DNA of 64,000 nucleotides from Bagarius yarrelli (taxonomy: Eukaryota; Chordata; Actinopteri; Siluriformes; Sisoridae): positions 1,231,001 through 1,295,000 of the forward strand of contig VCAZ01000049.1 of NCBI GenBank assembly GCA_005784505.1, in the 5' to 3' direction. Made by a program: the position numbers and the translations under genes. A model generated the notes under the pieces. The model did not search any database. It saw nothing but the letters and a program-made list of their open reading frames with translations, and had not been told where the DNA came from. This document shows, piece after piece, positions 12,554 through 25,544 of this stretch (the first letter of the stretch is position 1; each line of letters opens with the position of its first letter).

Positions 12554-12555
<2 letters not shown>
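10380..12555. other. Non-coding sequence with homopolymer tracts
   Basis: No exon found. Contains a poly(A) run of about 20 at 10599-10618, a poly(T) run near 11210-11225, and a short (GT)n at 11646-11666. The 91-codon frames at 10681-10956 and 11467-11742 carry no recognisable domain and are not called. Confidence 0.45.

Positions 12556-12616
<61 letters not shown>
12556..12616. repeat. (AT)n microsatellite
   Basis: About 30 uninterrupted AT dinucleotides. Self-complementary, so able to extrude as a cruciform and prone to length change. Confidence 0.97.
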
Positions 12617-12619
<3 letters not shown>

Positions 12620-15600
12620 ATAAGTTTACAACCACTAGGCATTATTTCTTACAAAACAAATAATAAAAGTGGTAGTGAACTGCATCTCAGATGTCCCGAC
12701 TTCAAAGAGCTGGTTAATAACTCAAACCTGAACAATTACTGCCCTCAGCCTCGCACATCTCTGAAATGATTACCCGTGTGTAACTGCGCATCATGTTGCC
12801 TGCGCCGGCTGTTTTATTTATCATTCCTGTTTGTTTGGAAACGAGTAGAAGACAATGCAGTAGGGATGCAGTAGTGCTGCTGGCCACTCTGAACCGTGCT
12901 CTCTGTTCTTATGTCCAGAGAACTCGCTTCCTTTCAAAGGGAATCAGGCCCGTATCAGATTTGTTCCTCTGAGCTTTAATGAAAGGGCTCAGTTAGCCTG
13001 CGCTCATGATTATCCTATGAGTATTGACTTTGGCCTACAGTCATGAACAGATAAAATGGTGTGAGGCCTTGTCCTAAGTGATTACTCAGAATTACAAATC
13101 ATTTCACACGTAACTTTACCCAGCCAATCTTCCTGGCACCTTGGACTCATGCGGCTGCCAAACGCCTGCTGCACACAACGACGCTCACAGGCTGCTGATG
13201 CAAAACATCCACAAGAGCATGTATGTTTCGAGAAATACGTCACACTGCAAGCTACAAATAGCATGAGCACATCCCTGCCTGCACACCCGCGAAAACAATA
13301 TTTGCACATTGGTAAACTCGAATAATGGGCTAAGAGTGTTCATGATGTCCATGTTTTTACCCACACACTTACGCAGCTACACAAAGCGTGCGAGAGAGAG
13401 AAAGAGAGTGAGCTAAAATATTCCTCTCTGACAGCTGAGATTTAATTGGGCAAACGGGTGTAGCGGGCCGCTGTCACACGCCTTTCGGTTTGAGGCTTTG
13501 TGGGACAGGCCCCACGGTGGGCGCTGTCATGTGGCCCTGGCTCTCTGCAGGGCCCCCCTCCGTGGGCGTCCCAATTCATTTAGGAGTGCACAGACAAAGC
13601 GCCAATTAAAAAAGGGATCTTTAAACAATCCAACTGAGCCCTCTGGGGCTTAGCAGACAGCCTGCAGGCCAGGATACAGGGCAGAAAGACACTGAGTGCA
13701 GATACCACATCTATAAAATATCGAGCTAATTCATACAGCCATACATTACTGTCTGTTTAAGATGAGAAAGGAAGTAGATTTCCAGTCCCGTGCAACTAAG
13801 TTAACACCCAAAATTATGAAACAAAAAAAACCCCACGATGCACTTAGAAAGTATGAATATCGTTATTTTTGAGCTGTTTGTCGATAAAAGGCGTTCCTAA
13901 TACTGCGCATTAACGACAACGATTAAGGAAGTAAAATCTAAATGTGTTGTAACCAGTTGGAGAAAAGCAAGCAGGAAAGTGTTGGGATGTTAGCAGAGAT
14001 TGGAAAACAGTTTGCAGTGTTGCAGCAGAAGGCCCAGGCTGTGCATCTGCTTATGTCTGGTGGCCTGGTATGGCATGGAGAAATCGTCAAATGATACTCT
14101 GTGCCAAACTGATGAACCTTGCATTTTTAGGAGCAGGAAATGTTTTTAATGTATATTTCTGTCACTCCCCCTCACCAGTTCTATCATATACATGAGGTCC
14201 ATATGCCAGTTCCATATGGACCGCCCCCCCCACCCTCTGCTGCCAGTTTGACGGAGAACTCCCATCCATCACCGCAAGAGCAGAACGCTCACTTGTTATC
14301 AGCTCAGACCGGAGAGAGGAACGTATACACACACACACACTTTTTTTCTCCACTCCTCACATAGCTTAGCCATATGCGAGTTGTCCTGGAGGGGGAGATG
14401 CAGTCCTGCTATATCAGCCCAGACCCTTCTTCCAAACATCTACAGCAAAACAGACATGTCTAAAAATTGCTCTTAACATTTATCGTGTAACGACTTATTG
14501 CTGAAGAATGTTCTTGTCTGCAACAGAAAAAAAAACTCCAAATGAAAAGAGCATTGTTTCAGTTCTGCTCCGACAGCATGTCCTCTTCTGAAACACGCTT
14601 CTTGTTACACAGAAATCTGAAATAATCATCGTAATTATTATAAAGTTTGCTTGATTTAAGGTCTCTAAAATACTCAGCTGTTGTTTATTATATTGCACAA
14701 CAACTATTGCCTAGATGTGGTTTCTGTTGTTTTTTAATTTTTCTTTTCTCAACATCCAGATGTTGGGATATTTCTGGCTTTAGTAAGGAATTAAATCTGA
14801 TCGAAAAGCTTATGCGGGAAATTGATGTTCTCACTGAAAATACCACAGTTTTTTTTCGGGTTTTTACACTAAGAATTACAGAAAAAAAGTGATGGGGATG
14901 AATAAGAGACCAGCTTCCTCAACTGGCCGGCGATGGAATGGCAATGAGGAAAGTCATTTGGGATATTGCTGAGAACTAGCGAATCCAGGCCTTTTTTTTT
15001 TTATTTTTTTATTTGGGGTCTGTTTTTTTTTTTTTTTTATTATGACTCCAATAATACAAGTTCGACAGCTAGTAAATTTTTTTACCCAGCTAATTTTCAC
15101 TCTGTAAATCAAAATCTGTAACCACTGATACAGTCCGTAAACAGGGTCGGGCGAGTAACGTAAAATCAGATGAAAAGTAAATTAAACACATACACAAACA
15201 AAAAAATAAAAAGATGTATCCTCTTCTAAAAGGTCTAATGATTACCGGGATCATAAGGGAGCCTGAGAGAGACGCTTGGGCTTCGGTGCTCTTGTATGTC
15301 ATGATGGTCACATAAGAAGGCGGCTGGGGAATATGAGGATGAGTAACCTTACACCCCATTAAGAATAATCATATTTATTTCGCTGGCCTGGCAGGAAGGC
15401 AATGGTGTGCACGTCCTTAAGTAAATTGAATCAGGGGGACAGATGATCCTGTCTGTAGCAGAGAGAGAGAGAGAGAGAAGAGAGAGTCCCCACTTCCTTG
15501 TAGACTCTGATAACATGAATTATTAAGTGAATGTAAGGAGAGCAGGCGACTTAAATGTAATATGTGGCCTTGTTATTTGCTACTACCTTTTGTAACCTTT

Positions 15601-15900
15601 CAGGTTTAATTAAGGCTCTGGGACGGGAAGCAGGGATGGAGATTATAGTGTGTGAGTGGAGTGCGAGTTTAACTTACTGCAGCATCATCGGATAGACCTA
15701 TTTTACCCGTTCTTTAAAACACATTTACACAAACCTTTTAAACAAATACTGAGCACTGATTTACATTTAAGGACCAGTACAGGATACAGAAAATAATCAA
15801 GGACAGGGTGGGGATGGTTTCCAGTACCATGAAGACTTACTAATACATCCCTACTACACCATAGCAATCGGTCAGAAGTGCATTTTCTTACACATTTTTT
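12620..15900. other. Non-coding sequence with one candidate conserved block
   Basis: No gene recognised. A short (CA)n is at 14327-14340, T-rich tracts are at 14990-15040, and (GA)n is at 15458-15486. Candidate element 13430-13690 is listed separately. Remaining frames are short and featureless. Confidence 0.45.
13430..13690. promoter_or_regulatory. Candidate conserved non-coding element
   Basis: GC-richer than its surroundings. Contains caattcattta and gccaattaaaa homeodomain-type words (13572-13610) and a TCF/LEF-like atctttaaac (13618-13627). No reading frame of note. Proposed from texture only. Confidence 0.3.
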
Positions 15901-15910
15901 AAATGATTTA

Positions 15911-16070
15911 TACATTTACATCTTAGATACATTTTAAGCATTTGGAAGACTTCCGTATCCACAGCCAGTGACTTTTATCTCATCCAACTGACCAGTTGCC
16001 ACAATCTTTCAATTAACCCACAATCTTTCAATTAACAGTCCAACACCTTACCAACTAAGCTATCATATCC
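15911..16070 (-). repeat. tRNA-derived SINE, degraded
   Basis: Tail words tacatttacat and agcatttggaagac at the left and head words agtccaacacctt and aactaagctat at the right give minus orientation. An 18-bp word beginning cacaatctttcaa occurs twice in tandem at 16000-16017 and 16019-16036, a local duplication inside the copy. Confidence 0.65.
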
Positions 16071-16261
16071 CTCATATATAAATGATTTATAAACATGCTT
16101 ATTCATTTTATTCATTCTATTCAGAATTATTTGTTTTCAATTTTATTTATTGTTACATATAATATTTTGACACATTTTTATCATCCTTTTATCATATAGC
16201 AGTCATTTACCTTACTCTTTAAACCCTCTGACTTTTAACATAAGCTGACATACTTTAATAC

Positions 16262-16400
16262 CAGTGTTCGATTCCCAGCACCACCAAGTTGCCACTGTTG
16301 GGCCCCTGTGCCCCTTAACCCCCAATTGCGCAGCTGTATAAATAAGAACGTAAGTCGCACTGGATAAGCGCGTGTGCCAAATGCTGTAAATGTAAATAAA
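16262..16400 (+). repeat. tRNA-derived SINE, 5' truncated
   Basis: Begins at the B box (gttcgattccc), continues through agcaccaccaagttgccact, the tgggcccctg block and gtaagtcgcactggataag, and ends gctgtaaatgtaaat. The A-box head is missing. Confidence 0.8.
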
Positions 16401-18708
16401 GACCTCCTTACAGGAACATTCAAATATATATAAGTTTTAGTTTTTTCTGAATAAAAATATTTTTCTTATTTTTCAATCAATTATAATTAGGTTTATATTA
16501 TTTAAAGCACAGGCCCTACAGTAAACAAGCTGTTACTATAAAATAGGTGAGTGTATTAATATACCTATTAATAAATCTGTGATTGAAATTAGTACCGTCA
16601 GAACGACTGATAATTGGGGGAAAAAAATTAATTGGCACCATCTGGCAAATCAGACTTAACAATTCAACAGCGTAGTATGATAATATCAGTCCAAAAACTT
16701 TTCCTTGATATTGTAATGAAAAAATACACTTTAACAGTTTTATTTTTTTAATGAACAGTAATTAAAAATATATTATACTATATGGATAATATTATAATAT
16801 AATATATGTTCCTGTATTTCTGTATATTATAACTTTATATCATATAATAAATACAAATTCGAATTAGTCACATGTTTGCTGTGTATAAATCCAAGCACAC
16901 CAAAGCACACTGACTACACCTCAGTTCAACAAGTCCACACCAGCATCTTAAAAAAACATCCTGATCACACTCCCCCGGATGATATAATCCACTAGGGTGA
17001 CTCATCAGCACCATCAAAGGCAATGTGCTGCAGGAATGACGGACAGGCCTGTGTAAATATACACTTCGGCATGAATTCGTCAAAAACAGGCTGCCATTGC
17101 TGTGGTCAGTGTTGTCCAACAAAGTGTCAGGAAGCATAAAGGCAAAAACCCCAGTCTGTGATTTAATTCATAGAGAGTCTTCATGTGACCTCTTAAGCGG
17201 TAATGGCCGACGGGTGTCAGTTCAACCACAAAAAACGAGGGCTCTATTGATCAAAGAGTAATGTCAAAACAGCCCACTGGCTAATGGCAGATTATAGCAG
17301 CTTGCTTTAAACAATCGGAGAGGATCCGCTGATGTGAAAGGGCTAAAAAAAAAAAAAAAATGATGACATGTTCAATTTATTGTTTCCCAAACCAAGAGTA
17401 ATTATCTAAACTTTCCTCTCAGTTCAAAAATAGGAAAAGTGGCATTGGAGGTTTTTGGTTCTATGAGCTCTGGCATGTAGAGTAAAGGAAATCCATTATG
17501 AGGTTAATATCAACTATAGTTTGGAAAGGTGAACTCCACGGAGGATATGTTTTACAAAAGAGAAAGCTTTGTATGCTGTTCTCAGCACTGTGGTGTTTTT
17601 CAAGGGCTTTGTGTTGTAAGCACTTTCATTGGCGGTAAGCTTGTGGTTTGGTCTGCCGCCGGCTCCAGTATATTAACACACCTTTCTTATGTTCTCTTCA
17701 CACTAACACTCCATCGCGTCTTCAAAAAAAGATTTTTCTTTAGGTTTTTTTGCAGCGGTAAGCTGGACCTGCGGTAAAGCTTGCGTACTGTCCAGCTGTT
17801 TTATCCAGAGGGCAAGTGTGAAAAGGATGAAGGATAAAAGTGTATATCCTCCCTCAGTGGCCAGGATTGTGTTTGTGAGAAGAGAAATCTCCTTCTTAAG
17901 AGAAAGGGAGAAAGAATGAGCGAGAGACGGGAGGCATTCCCGTAGCAGGTGGTCTGCCTCATGAAACATCTGGAGACTGTGATGGCCAGATAAGCTCTGC
18001 TATTTACAAATCGAAAACTTTGTTTAGACAAAGCCTCTAAAAGCCATTCAGCTTCCAAAAGCAACTCTGTCTTCCGCCTCATTCCTGAACTTCCAGACCT
18101 GGGAAACTGGCAACTGTGCCGAAACTTGCCTTAATGAAGCATGAGAACAGGCCAGCTTTATTAGAGGACTGTAAATAAACAGATTGGCTCAATACAATTA
18201 CACGCCCAAGCTCATTTCTATTCCAAACTAATGTCCGAAGTAAAGTTATGCATTTTATGGGATTGCGTTTTTTGAGTAAGTTTGCTGTCATAGGATTGCA
18301 AACAAATATTTGTTATAAAATTATAGAGGCATTGTTTGAGCTCCAGAGCTACACGTTAGAGGAAGTCCAGCCAGCCGGATAACCTCATCTCCACGCTGCT
18401 TGTTTGTTTGGTTTACATGAAGATTCAGCTGAATTTAAATGAAAGGAGTGATCTCCTAATGCAGTCCAAAGCATTGCCTTATCATGGAAAAACAGTTCTT
18501 CTCCTCTGTGAAGAAAAACATCCCCAAGTTCAGCTTGTTTTTTCAGACGTGTCGGAACATCTCTCCTCCTGTTCTTTCTTAAAGCTCCATTATTAGAAGT
18601 GTAATCCACTATGACTCATTAAAACTATTTCCACTTAGTGAAACATGTCCCATCACAGAGGCCTCATCCATTATTCATCCATTTAGACACACTTTTTGTA
18701 TACAAGCA
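16401..18708. other. AT-rich then unique non-coding sequence
   Basis: 16401-16865 is very AT-rich with ataatat words and no gene. 17170-17345 has a more constrained texture and is followed by a poly(A) tract at 17346-17360. Paired frames around 17529-18082 overlap on both strands without motifs. No exon called. Confidence 0.4.
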
Positions 18709-18748
<40 letters not shown>

Positions 18749-18785
18749 ATCTCTCTTTCTCTCTCTCTCACACACACACACACAC
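18709..18785. repeat. Compound (TC)n(CA)n microsatellite
   Basis: A TC dinucleotide run to about 18768 passes directly into a CA run. Only simple repeat is present. Confidence 0.95.
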
Positions 18786-18934
18786 CTGCGAATGGCTCAT
18801 AGGGTTGATGTTGATGTAATGTGGTGAGGATTAATTGTGTATGTTATTAACCTTTCCCACTGAGAGGTGCCATCTTGCAGAAAGGATCCCAGAGGAAGTT
18901 GCGAGTCTGCTGGTTTGCAGGAATGAAGCTGATT

Positions 18935-18964
18935 TATTATTATTATTTTTTTTTTTTTTTTTTT
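18935..18964. repeat. (ATT)n plus poly(T)
   Basis: A few ATT units run into about 18 T residues. Could be a retroposon tail in reverse orientation, but no body is attached. Confidence 0.85.
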
Positions 18965-19349
18965 ATGCAGACGCTCTCTGCTCACATCATGCCTTTGCCG
19001 AGTTCAAAGCAGGGCGTGTGCAGTTTCAACTGTCCTGTGAGTAATTATAAATGGTACAATTCAAAAGCTCTGATATTGCCATAACGCTTTAAGCTCACAG
19101 ATGATGACTTCCAGATGTTCCTGATGCACTAATGATTTGTAAGAGATAAAAATACTTAGTTGCAGAGGGCATCGTTGGCAAAAAATACAAATTCCGAGGG
19201 CTTCAGCTATCACTACAATGTGAACAAAAGATTATGGAAAGTAAGTGCACACTCACGATTACAAAAAAGAAAAATGAATAGACATAAATAGAAAAAGGAA
19301 AAGATGGGGCTCCAGATGTGATTCAAGACAAACAGCTCTATTGATAGAA

Positions 19350-19930
19350 ACTATAGGACAGGGCGAGCAAACGAATGGAGGGCTCTGAAATTTATCAGCT
19401 CACTGCAGCGAGTGTAGGGAAATTAAGTGATAAGAAAATCAATTGCTTATTCCTGCATCCATATAAATGTAGCTAATGTTTAAAATTCCCTGCCCTGCAA
19501 ATCTGCAGAGAATGCAGAGAGGGAAGGCGTGCAGAGGGGGAGGACGGGGAGCAGGCGGGGAAGAGGAGGTCATCAATCATGGCTCCGTGACACACAATGA
19601 AACCTGACCGGAGCCCAAGATGTTTTAATACGGCATCCATTAAAGCCCTCAAATAAATTGCAATTTGGAAAACAGAACATAATACCGGCCAAGTTTTCCT
19701 CATCCATCTTGCGGCGTGTCATGTAATGTAATTGCGTTGTTAATTTATCCAAGAATTTCCTTGGTACACCATTTCATCCACATTGGTTAATTTCCCTGTA
19801 GAGTATATTTTTCTCTGTGCGCTGCACCCCTCCCTTTCCCATTGCTAGCGGGGGCAGAGTAATGTTTCTGCTTAGCATGGCATTAGTGGAAGGGCTAATC
19901 AAACGGCTGAAGTCTCTGACACTTTATCAA
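19350..19930. promoter_or_regulatory. Candidate conserved non-coding element
   Basis: Long homopolymer-poor block with an atcaatca word (19572-19579, the complement of a PBX/HOX-type TGATTGAT), a near-palindromic aaattgcaattt (19656-19667), and several attaa words. No coding potential. One of the better enhancer-like stretches in the window by eye; alignment is not available. Confidence 0.35.
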
Positions 19931-22034
19931 TGACTAGCTGTGCTGGCTGTGTGCCGTCTGGCTACGAGCGGTCCCAGATTCAATCACCCCCCCCCCTCTA
20001 CGCTCTGTCATTAGTCCCCCCCAAACAGCAGGATCACTCAAAAATGCCCACGCATTACATCAATATTATCGACAGAAGGCTTTGGAGGCATTTAAGGCTG
20101 GCCAGCAGCACTGGTCGGAGCACAGAATAGGGCAGCACTGAGCATGCGCAAAATAAAAGATAACGGGTGTGTATAGGTAAAACGTGGCGCTGAAGGCAGC
20201 CTTCATTAAACGGTGGTGTGGGGTTCCTAAAACTTAAAACAATTAAGACTTTCAGACACAATTAAATCAGAGATTTGGCAAGTCGGCGGATATGGGGAAA
20301 AACCAACTTTTAATTTTTTTTCATATTCTGCACATCTGCCTAAATTAGGCATCAGTCTTGTGGCAGAAACACCCAGCAGGCAGAAGGGTTATTCATTCTG
20401 ACATGTCTTTAAGGTGCAGTGGGTTTCAGCGTTTGAGCTGACCCCTACCTCACTTATCAAGTGAGTATCACTAGCCCGTGCAGGGGAAGATGTGGGCCCA
20501 TTGTAGACAGGTCTCATCCAGTCTCCCGTCTGATAACACGGCTATTTTCTCACCTGCTGTCACCTGGCCAGGGCAGGAAGGATTCCACGGCGGGGCGGGA
20601 GAGCTGCTGTCGTCCTTCTGAGTGGAGAACAGAGAGCCTCACCGTGATCAAAGGCTGACAGCAGAGCCAGAGGAAAGAGAGAGACCTGTGCCAAAACAAA
20701 GGCTTTATTGTGATGAAATATCCAGGGAGAAGAGGCACGCTCTATCACACTCCTCCCCTACCCCCAAAACGCAACACAAGCCCAAAGCCAAGGCGGCATT
20801 GCAAACTGATTACAGAACACTGTCCCTATAATTACATTCAACTACATCTGATAGCCAGAAAACCAAAAAGCTAATGAAATTAAAGGAAAAGGCAAGGCAA
20901 GAAACACACAAAGTACACACTGTGCAGTGAAAGAAAGTGAAACCAACCGAAGATCAGGATAGACTGAACTGGATGTGGGGTGAACGTAGGAAATCCCATC
21001 TTACAGCACTTACAGAAAGTAAAATCGGCCGCAAGTCTCGGAAGCCTCCAGATGGTAGACAGCTCCAGATTGTTAAAACGATGCTTTGAATTGAAGAACA
21101 TCAGCTTGGGTAAAATTCATTGTAGAGTTTTTTTGATGGGTCTTTATCTGGCGTAATCATTAGGCACAAGAAAGAATAATACCTTCAGAAAATGAACTTC
21201 TTCTATCCACAATTTTCAATTAAATTTAATTTAACATCTGGCTTTAACTGAACTAGACAGATTTGCTGTTTTTTTTAACACATTATCTCACTCATTTGAA
21301 TTTCCTCTGATATCAAATATCTACACTTTAAATAAAGAAATAAATAATAATACATCCTGAATCTAAAATGACTGAACATGTAGCATATTTGAACAACGTA
21401 TGACTGACTAATATTGCGGTTTTCCTCTTCTTTTGTGTCTCTGCTAGATTTGTTTCATAGGGGTAAATAACTATGAGGTGTCTCTTGAGGTGTGTATGTG
21501 TGCGTGCATCCAGAATAGAGACCTACTGTAGCAGGAGGTGAAGCGCGCTGCTCCGGAGGCCTGCGCCTGTCAGGACATGCAAGAGAAGACCACAGGAAGG
21601 GCAAACAAGTGCTTGTACGTCAGTCTCCGCGCTGACAGGTGAAATGAAGGCTTGACAGCACTGACATCCAGTGTGCTCTCCCAGCCGTGCTCGTCTCCAT
21701 GCTTAGCCAGCACTAAGAGGAGAGAGATAAATTAGTAATAGTGCTTTACCTCTCAACAGCGGCATTCCACACGCGCTCTTCTTTTACTGTTATTTTTTCT
21801 TCTCCAAACCCCCCCATTTTTAGTCAAACGCAGAGGGAGGATTTTAAGTCGAGGCCCGACTATTAAACTTCAGACAAAGGCTCCATTTTTATAATGCACT
21901 ACATGAACCGATGCTAAAGAGGAAGCATGCACTGTATGATCTCTTGTCTGAAAATTACTTTAAGATGTAAAAGTGCTGCCCAAAAAAAGATTCAACAAGA
22001 TTAAAAGGTAAAAAACGCAAAGAGCAGGCCTTTG
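19931..22034. other. Unique non-coding sequence
   Basis: No gene or repeat identified. 20390-20600 contains cacctg E-box words near 20551 and 20562 and is otherwise ordinary. Frames near 20461-20831 overlap on opposite strands and lack motifs. Confidence 0.4.
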
Positions 22035-22078
22035 TGTGTGTGTGTGTGTGCGTGTGCATGTGTGTGTAGTAGTAGTAG
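22035..22078. repeat. (GT)n followed by (AGT)n microsatellite
   Basis: Imperfect GT run with GC interruptions, then four AGT units. Confidence 0.9.
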
Positions 22079-22079
22079 T

Positions 22080-23980
22080 CCTCACATGAATCAGGAGGAA
22101 ATTTACCTCAGAATTTATCACTAAGACAATCACAGATTTGCAGAGTGTACTTTAATTTCTAAAGTCTGTGTTTCATCAGGATCGAGCCAAGACTTAGCAC
22201 TCATGTAGGCCCTGTAATCCAAAGTTCTTATCTGAAGGAAAAATCTCAATGGTTGAAAGTGTATCAGATATCCACCTTATGTCTCGAATGAATTCAGAGA
22301 CACGGTAATTGAATTTTTAATCAGTTGGGTTTGCCGTGCTGTCTTATTGCATTTACCCCACAGAGTAGCATAAAGCACATTTCCAAACAATACTGAAGCA
22401 GAGGAGAACGCTCAGACATAACATGCTCGCTGATGTTTATTCCTCATCCCTATTATTATAAAGTAGAGAGGACATCGGGTTAAACTTTCATGCCCTTTTC
22501 ACCTTTTTCAATATGTAAAATAATTCGATCCCAGTACACAAATAAATTCAGGTTGAGAATAATTACAGTAGCAACATAATCAACACTAGAATGTATTTTA
22601 TTATATATTGTTTTCTACTTAGTAGTTTTCCCATCCACCTGAACTGCTACCATGATCCCTAGTATACACACTTTATTCACAATACACTGTGGGCTGAACA
22701 GCCCAAAAGGCAGAAATGCACCAAGACCCGTTTAGGAGCGCTTTAAGTGACCCTATATTATAGATGACCTTTAAACGCCAGAGCTCATTTACCACTAATG
22801 AGCTAGTCGACTGCATGTGCCTTTTTACTGCCCTATATCTCTCACCTTTTTTAAACCTGCCTAAAAATAGACATTTCTTGTGACCATCTCTCTGCAATAA
22901 GTTTTGTCCACCTATCAAGACAAAATGATGCTAATGGAAATTCAGATCAACTTCAGATCCGAACCATTCAATGAACCTCCTTTCAATTTCTTAACATGTT
23001 TAGTGACGAGAAACTGGTCATTATCGAGCTCTGCTTACACTCTGCTTAACCTACAGGGCCTCCTAGGCTGATAAAATGTTTATATGCACATCAACTACTT
23101 TATGGACTCTACTTGCTTTTCAGCTGCACAGAGAATCGCAGGCTTTTGTTTTGCCAGCACTCAGTTGCACTTCCTGGCTTTTCTCTTTTAACGTGACCTT
23201 CAAGCATCTCTTTATTGTAATTTTGTAAATGCTGAACACACTTTATAAACCCCTGCTGAGAAACAAATTGGAAGCAGTACAGTTAGCCGTGGCTGCTGAC
23301 ACTTTCATCACTTTTAGGTTTGCCCTCCCTTGCGTGTCATCACTGTGTTTCAGAAACCTAGTCATCCTGATTACTTTAACAAAAGATGACCAAGCTTATC
23401 AGACGAAAAACAATGAACACTTTTAGGTCTCACATCGATGCAAAGCCAACAGTGATCATTCGCTAATGAAAGCACCATCGTCCTAGACTCGGTCTTCCTT
23501 GGCTAGATTCTGCACCGTCTAATGATGCACATGTTGACATCCCACTGCAGCCCCTCCTCTCCTGACCATCTGTGTGAAATATTCCAGAGAATCACAATAG
23601 AGCTTGTTTCGTTAGATGTGCCTCCCAGCCTAGAAGAATAAAGGATTAATGAGATAAATTTATCTTTCATCGTACAGCGTTGGCCATTATTGTTCTCGCA
23701 TGTCTTCTCAGTGTTGCAGAGAGCCAGGGGAGAGATGCTAGCTGGATGCAATTCCACATATCACACAGCTCTGCTGTACCTGACCATTCATTGCTCTTAG
23801 ATTTGCAGTTGGTTCAGTTACAGTAGGGAAAAACAATGCTTAGGATTTAAATGCAACAATTCTCATTTTTGCTGTCAAATAGCAAACCAAACACAGTTTT
23901 GTTAAATTCTATAATTGCGCAGTTTATTTTCTTCGGAAGTACTCTTAGTGAATAAATAAATTAGTGTCTTGTCCATGAAC
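22080..23980. other. Unique non-coding sequence
   Basis: Nothing recognised on either strand. Short frames only, no RNA-like fold noted. Confidence 0.4.
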
Positions 23981-23984
23981 CATG

Positions 23985-24850
23985 TAGTGAGGCCAGGGGG
24001 GCAGCAAGCAAGCCCCCAAAGTGTGTAGACTCTTAGAATCGCCATAACTTCCCACCTTTTAGCTGCGCCCCTGAGTGAGGCAAATCATAGCTGGTAATTG
24101 TGTAATACAATGCCAATTTGTCTTTAGAACTTACATTTCAGATTTTATATTTGAATCCAACGAGGACTTGGCCTGATATTTTATTAAATAAAGCTTTGGC
24201 ATTATTTTACAATTCTACATTACGCTTTTGGGGCGCTCAGGGGGTGACCAGTAATGGCCGTATAAACTCTGGCCATCCGTGTGACCACTTCTATATGATT
24301 TTGCATTGGGTACTGTGGATTAAAATGCATAACGTGGGAGGTGGTAGCACTGTGGTAAAGGTGTTGTACTGCTAATTGGAAGATTGGGGTTCGATTCCCA
24401 GCACTACCAAGTTCAGGCCGCTGGGCCCTTTTGCAAGGTCCTTAATTGCTCAGTCGTATATAAGAGATAAATGTAAGTTGCGCTGGATAAAAGCATCTGC
24501 TAAATGCTGTAAATGTAAATGTAATGTAATTCACAATAGTTCACAAAAAGAAAGAAAAATGCAGCCACAAAAAGACTGTAGATAGGCACTACTAAAGTAA
24601 CTTTTTGTTCAGTATTTATTGATTTATTTATTTTTATGTGCCACCCCAAGAATTGTCATGGACTTCTCTGGACACCCCTACCCCTATTAAAAATGTTTTG
24701 GGTGTGCCACTTTAATCGATCCCCAATCATCACTAATTTTACAATTAAAATGTATATATTGATACAAGTTTATTTGCCCCAATATAAACCAACTCATAAC
24801 ATAATCAACATAACATAAACGGTTTATCAAGGGTTAATTGAGACTGCAGT
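23985..24850. repeat. Possible old DNA-transposon derivative, interrupted by a SINE
   Basis: The left part has the phrase ccccaaagtgtgtagactc followed by atcgccataacttccc. The right part has ccaccccaagaattgtcatg and tattaaaaatgttttggg. Both resemble pieces of interspersed fish repeats. Ends and family are unresolved, and the two parts may be unrelated. Confidence 0.3.
24338..24530 (+). repeat. tRNA-derived SINE, near full length
   Basis: A-box region ggtagcactgtggtaaagg, then the ctgctaattggaagatt block, an intact B box ggttcgattcc (24389-24399), the tgggccc and taattgctcag blocks, gttgcgctggataaaagc, and the tail gctgtaaatgtaaatgtaat. The bipartite pol III promoter marks it as tRNA-derived. 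It cannot be a functional tRNA because the body is unrelated to a cloverleaf. Confidence 0.88.
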
Positions 24851-25099
24851 GTACTACTGCTTGCTTTCCATTAGAGACTGTTTCAGTTTCGATCAAATTC
24901 CATGTAAACATTACTGGCAAGCATCTAAAGACACATTTATAGGCATGTCCTTTGTGTCTGTGTATTTGAATGTTTTTTTTAACACTTTATCAGTTTATTT
25001 GAAATATTGTTTTAATAGTGTAACATATGACTCTTTTGGAGAATTGCTTGTGTATGGAGTTTTGTGATAAACAGCAAATCACCATATAATTGGTCATGG

Positions 25100-25540
25100 A
25101 AAACTTTCTTAAAATTCTCTCCTTATGACCCCAGCCAGGCAGAACAAAGCTGATAATGTACAAAGGCTACAAATTAGAAAAGAGAACATGTTGGAGAAAT
25201 TGAAACATCAGTTATGAAAATGCTGGAGGCGAGCTCATTTATGAAATCCCCCTCCTATATCTTAATACAACTTTACATATGCATGGGATACTACGTGCCA
25301 GATAGAGGACAACCAATTAAGAGGAGGCGTCCTCGACAACTGCAGGTTATGTTGCCCAGGGACCAGACAATTTCTGCATTCTGACACTAATGATTAAAAA
25401 TGTCAAGAGTCAATTATGACGTGTATTTTCTTATTTGGCTTCCTTAAATGGCTTTCCTCTCTGTGGAATGTTATTTAGCCGCATAGCCCCGAGCCTCAAG
25501 TAAATTAGCGGTGGACTTTACAGGAAAGTGGTTTAGACAT
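25100..25540. promoter_or_regulatory. Candidate conserved non-coding element
   Basis: Homopolymer-poor block with taatgatta (25388-25396) and caattatgacgtg (25411-25423), which combines a homeodomain-type core with a CRE-like TGACGT. Also gcagaacaaagctg (SOX/TCF-like) near 25139. Texture-based proposal. Confidence 0.33.
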
Positions 25541-25544
25541 TAAT

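Noticed and set aside
24338..24530. tRNA gene suggested by A and B boxes
   Set aside because: The boxes belong to a SINE head. No acceptor stem, no CCA-ready end, and the body continues into the SINE tail.
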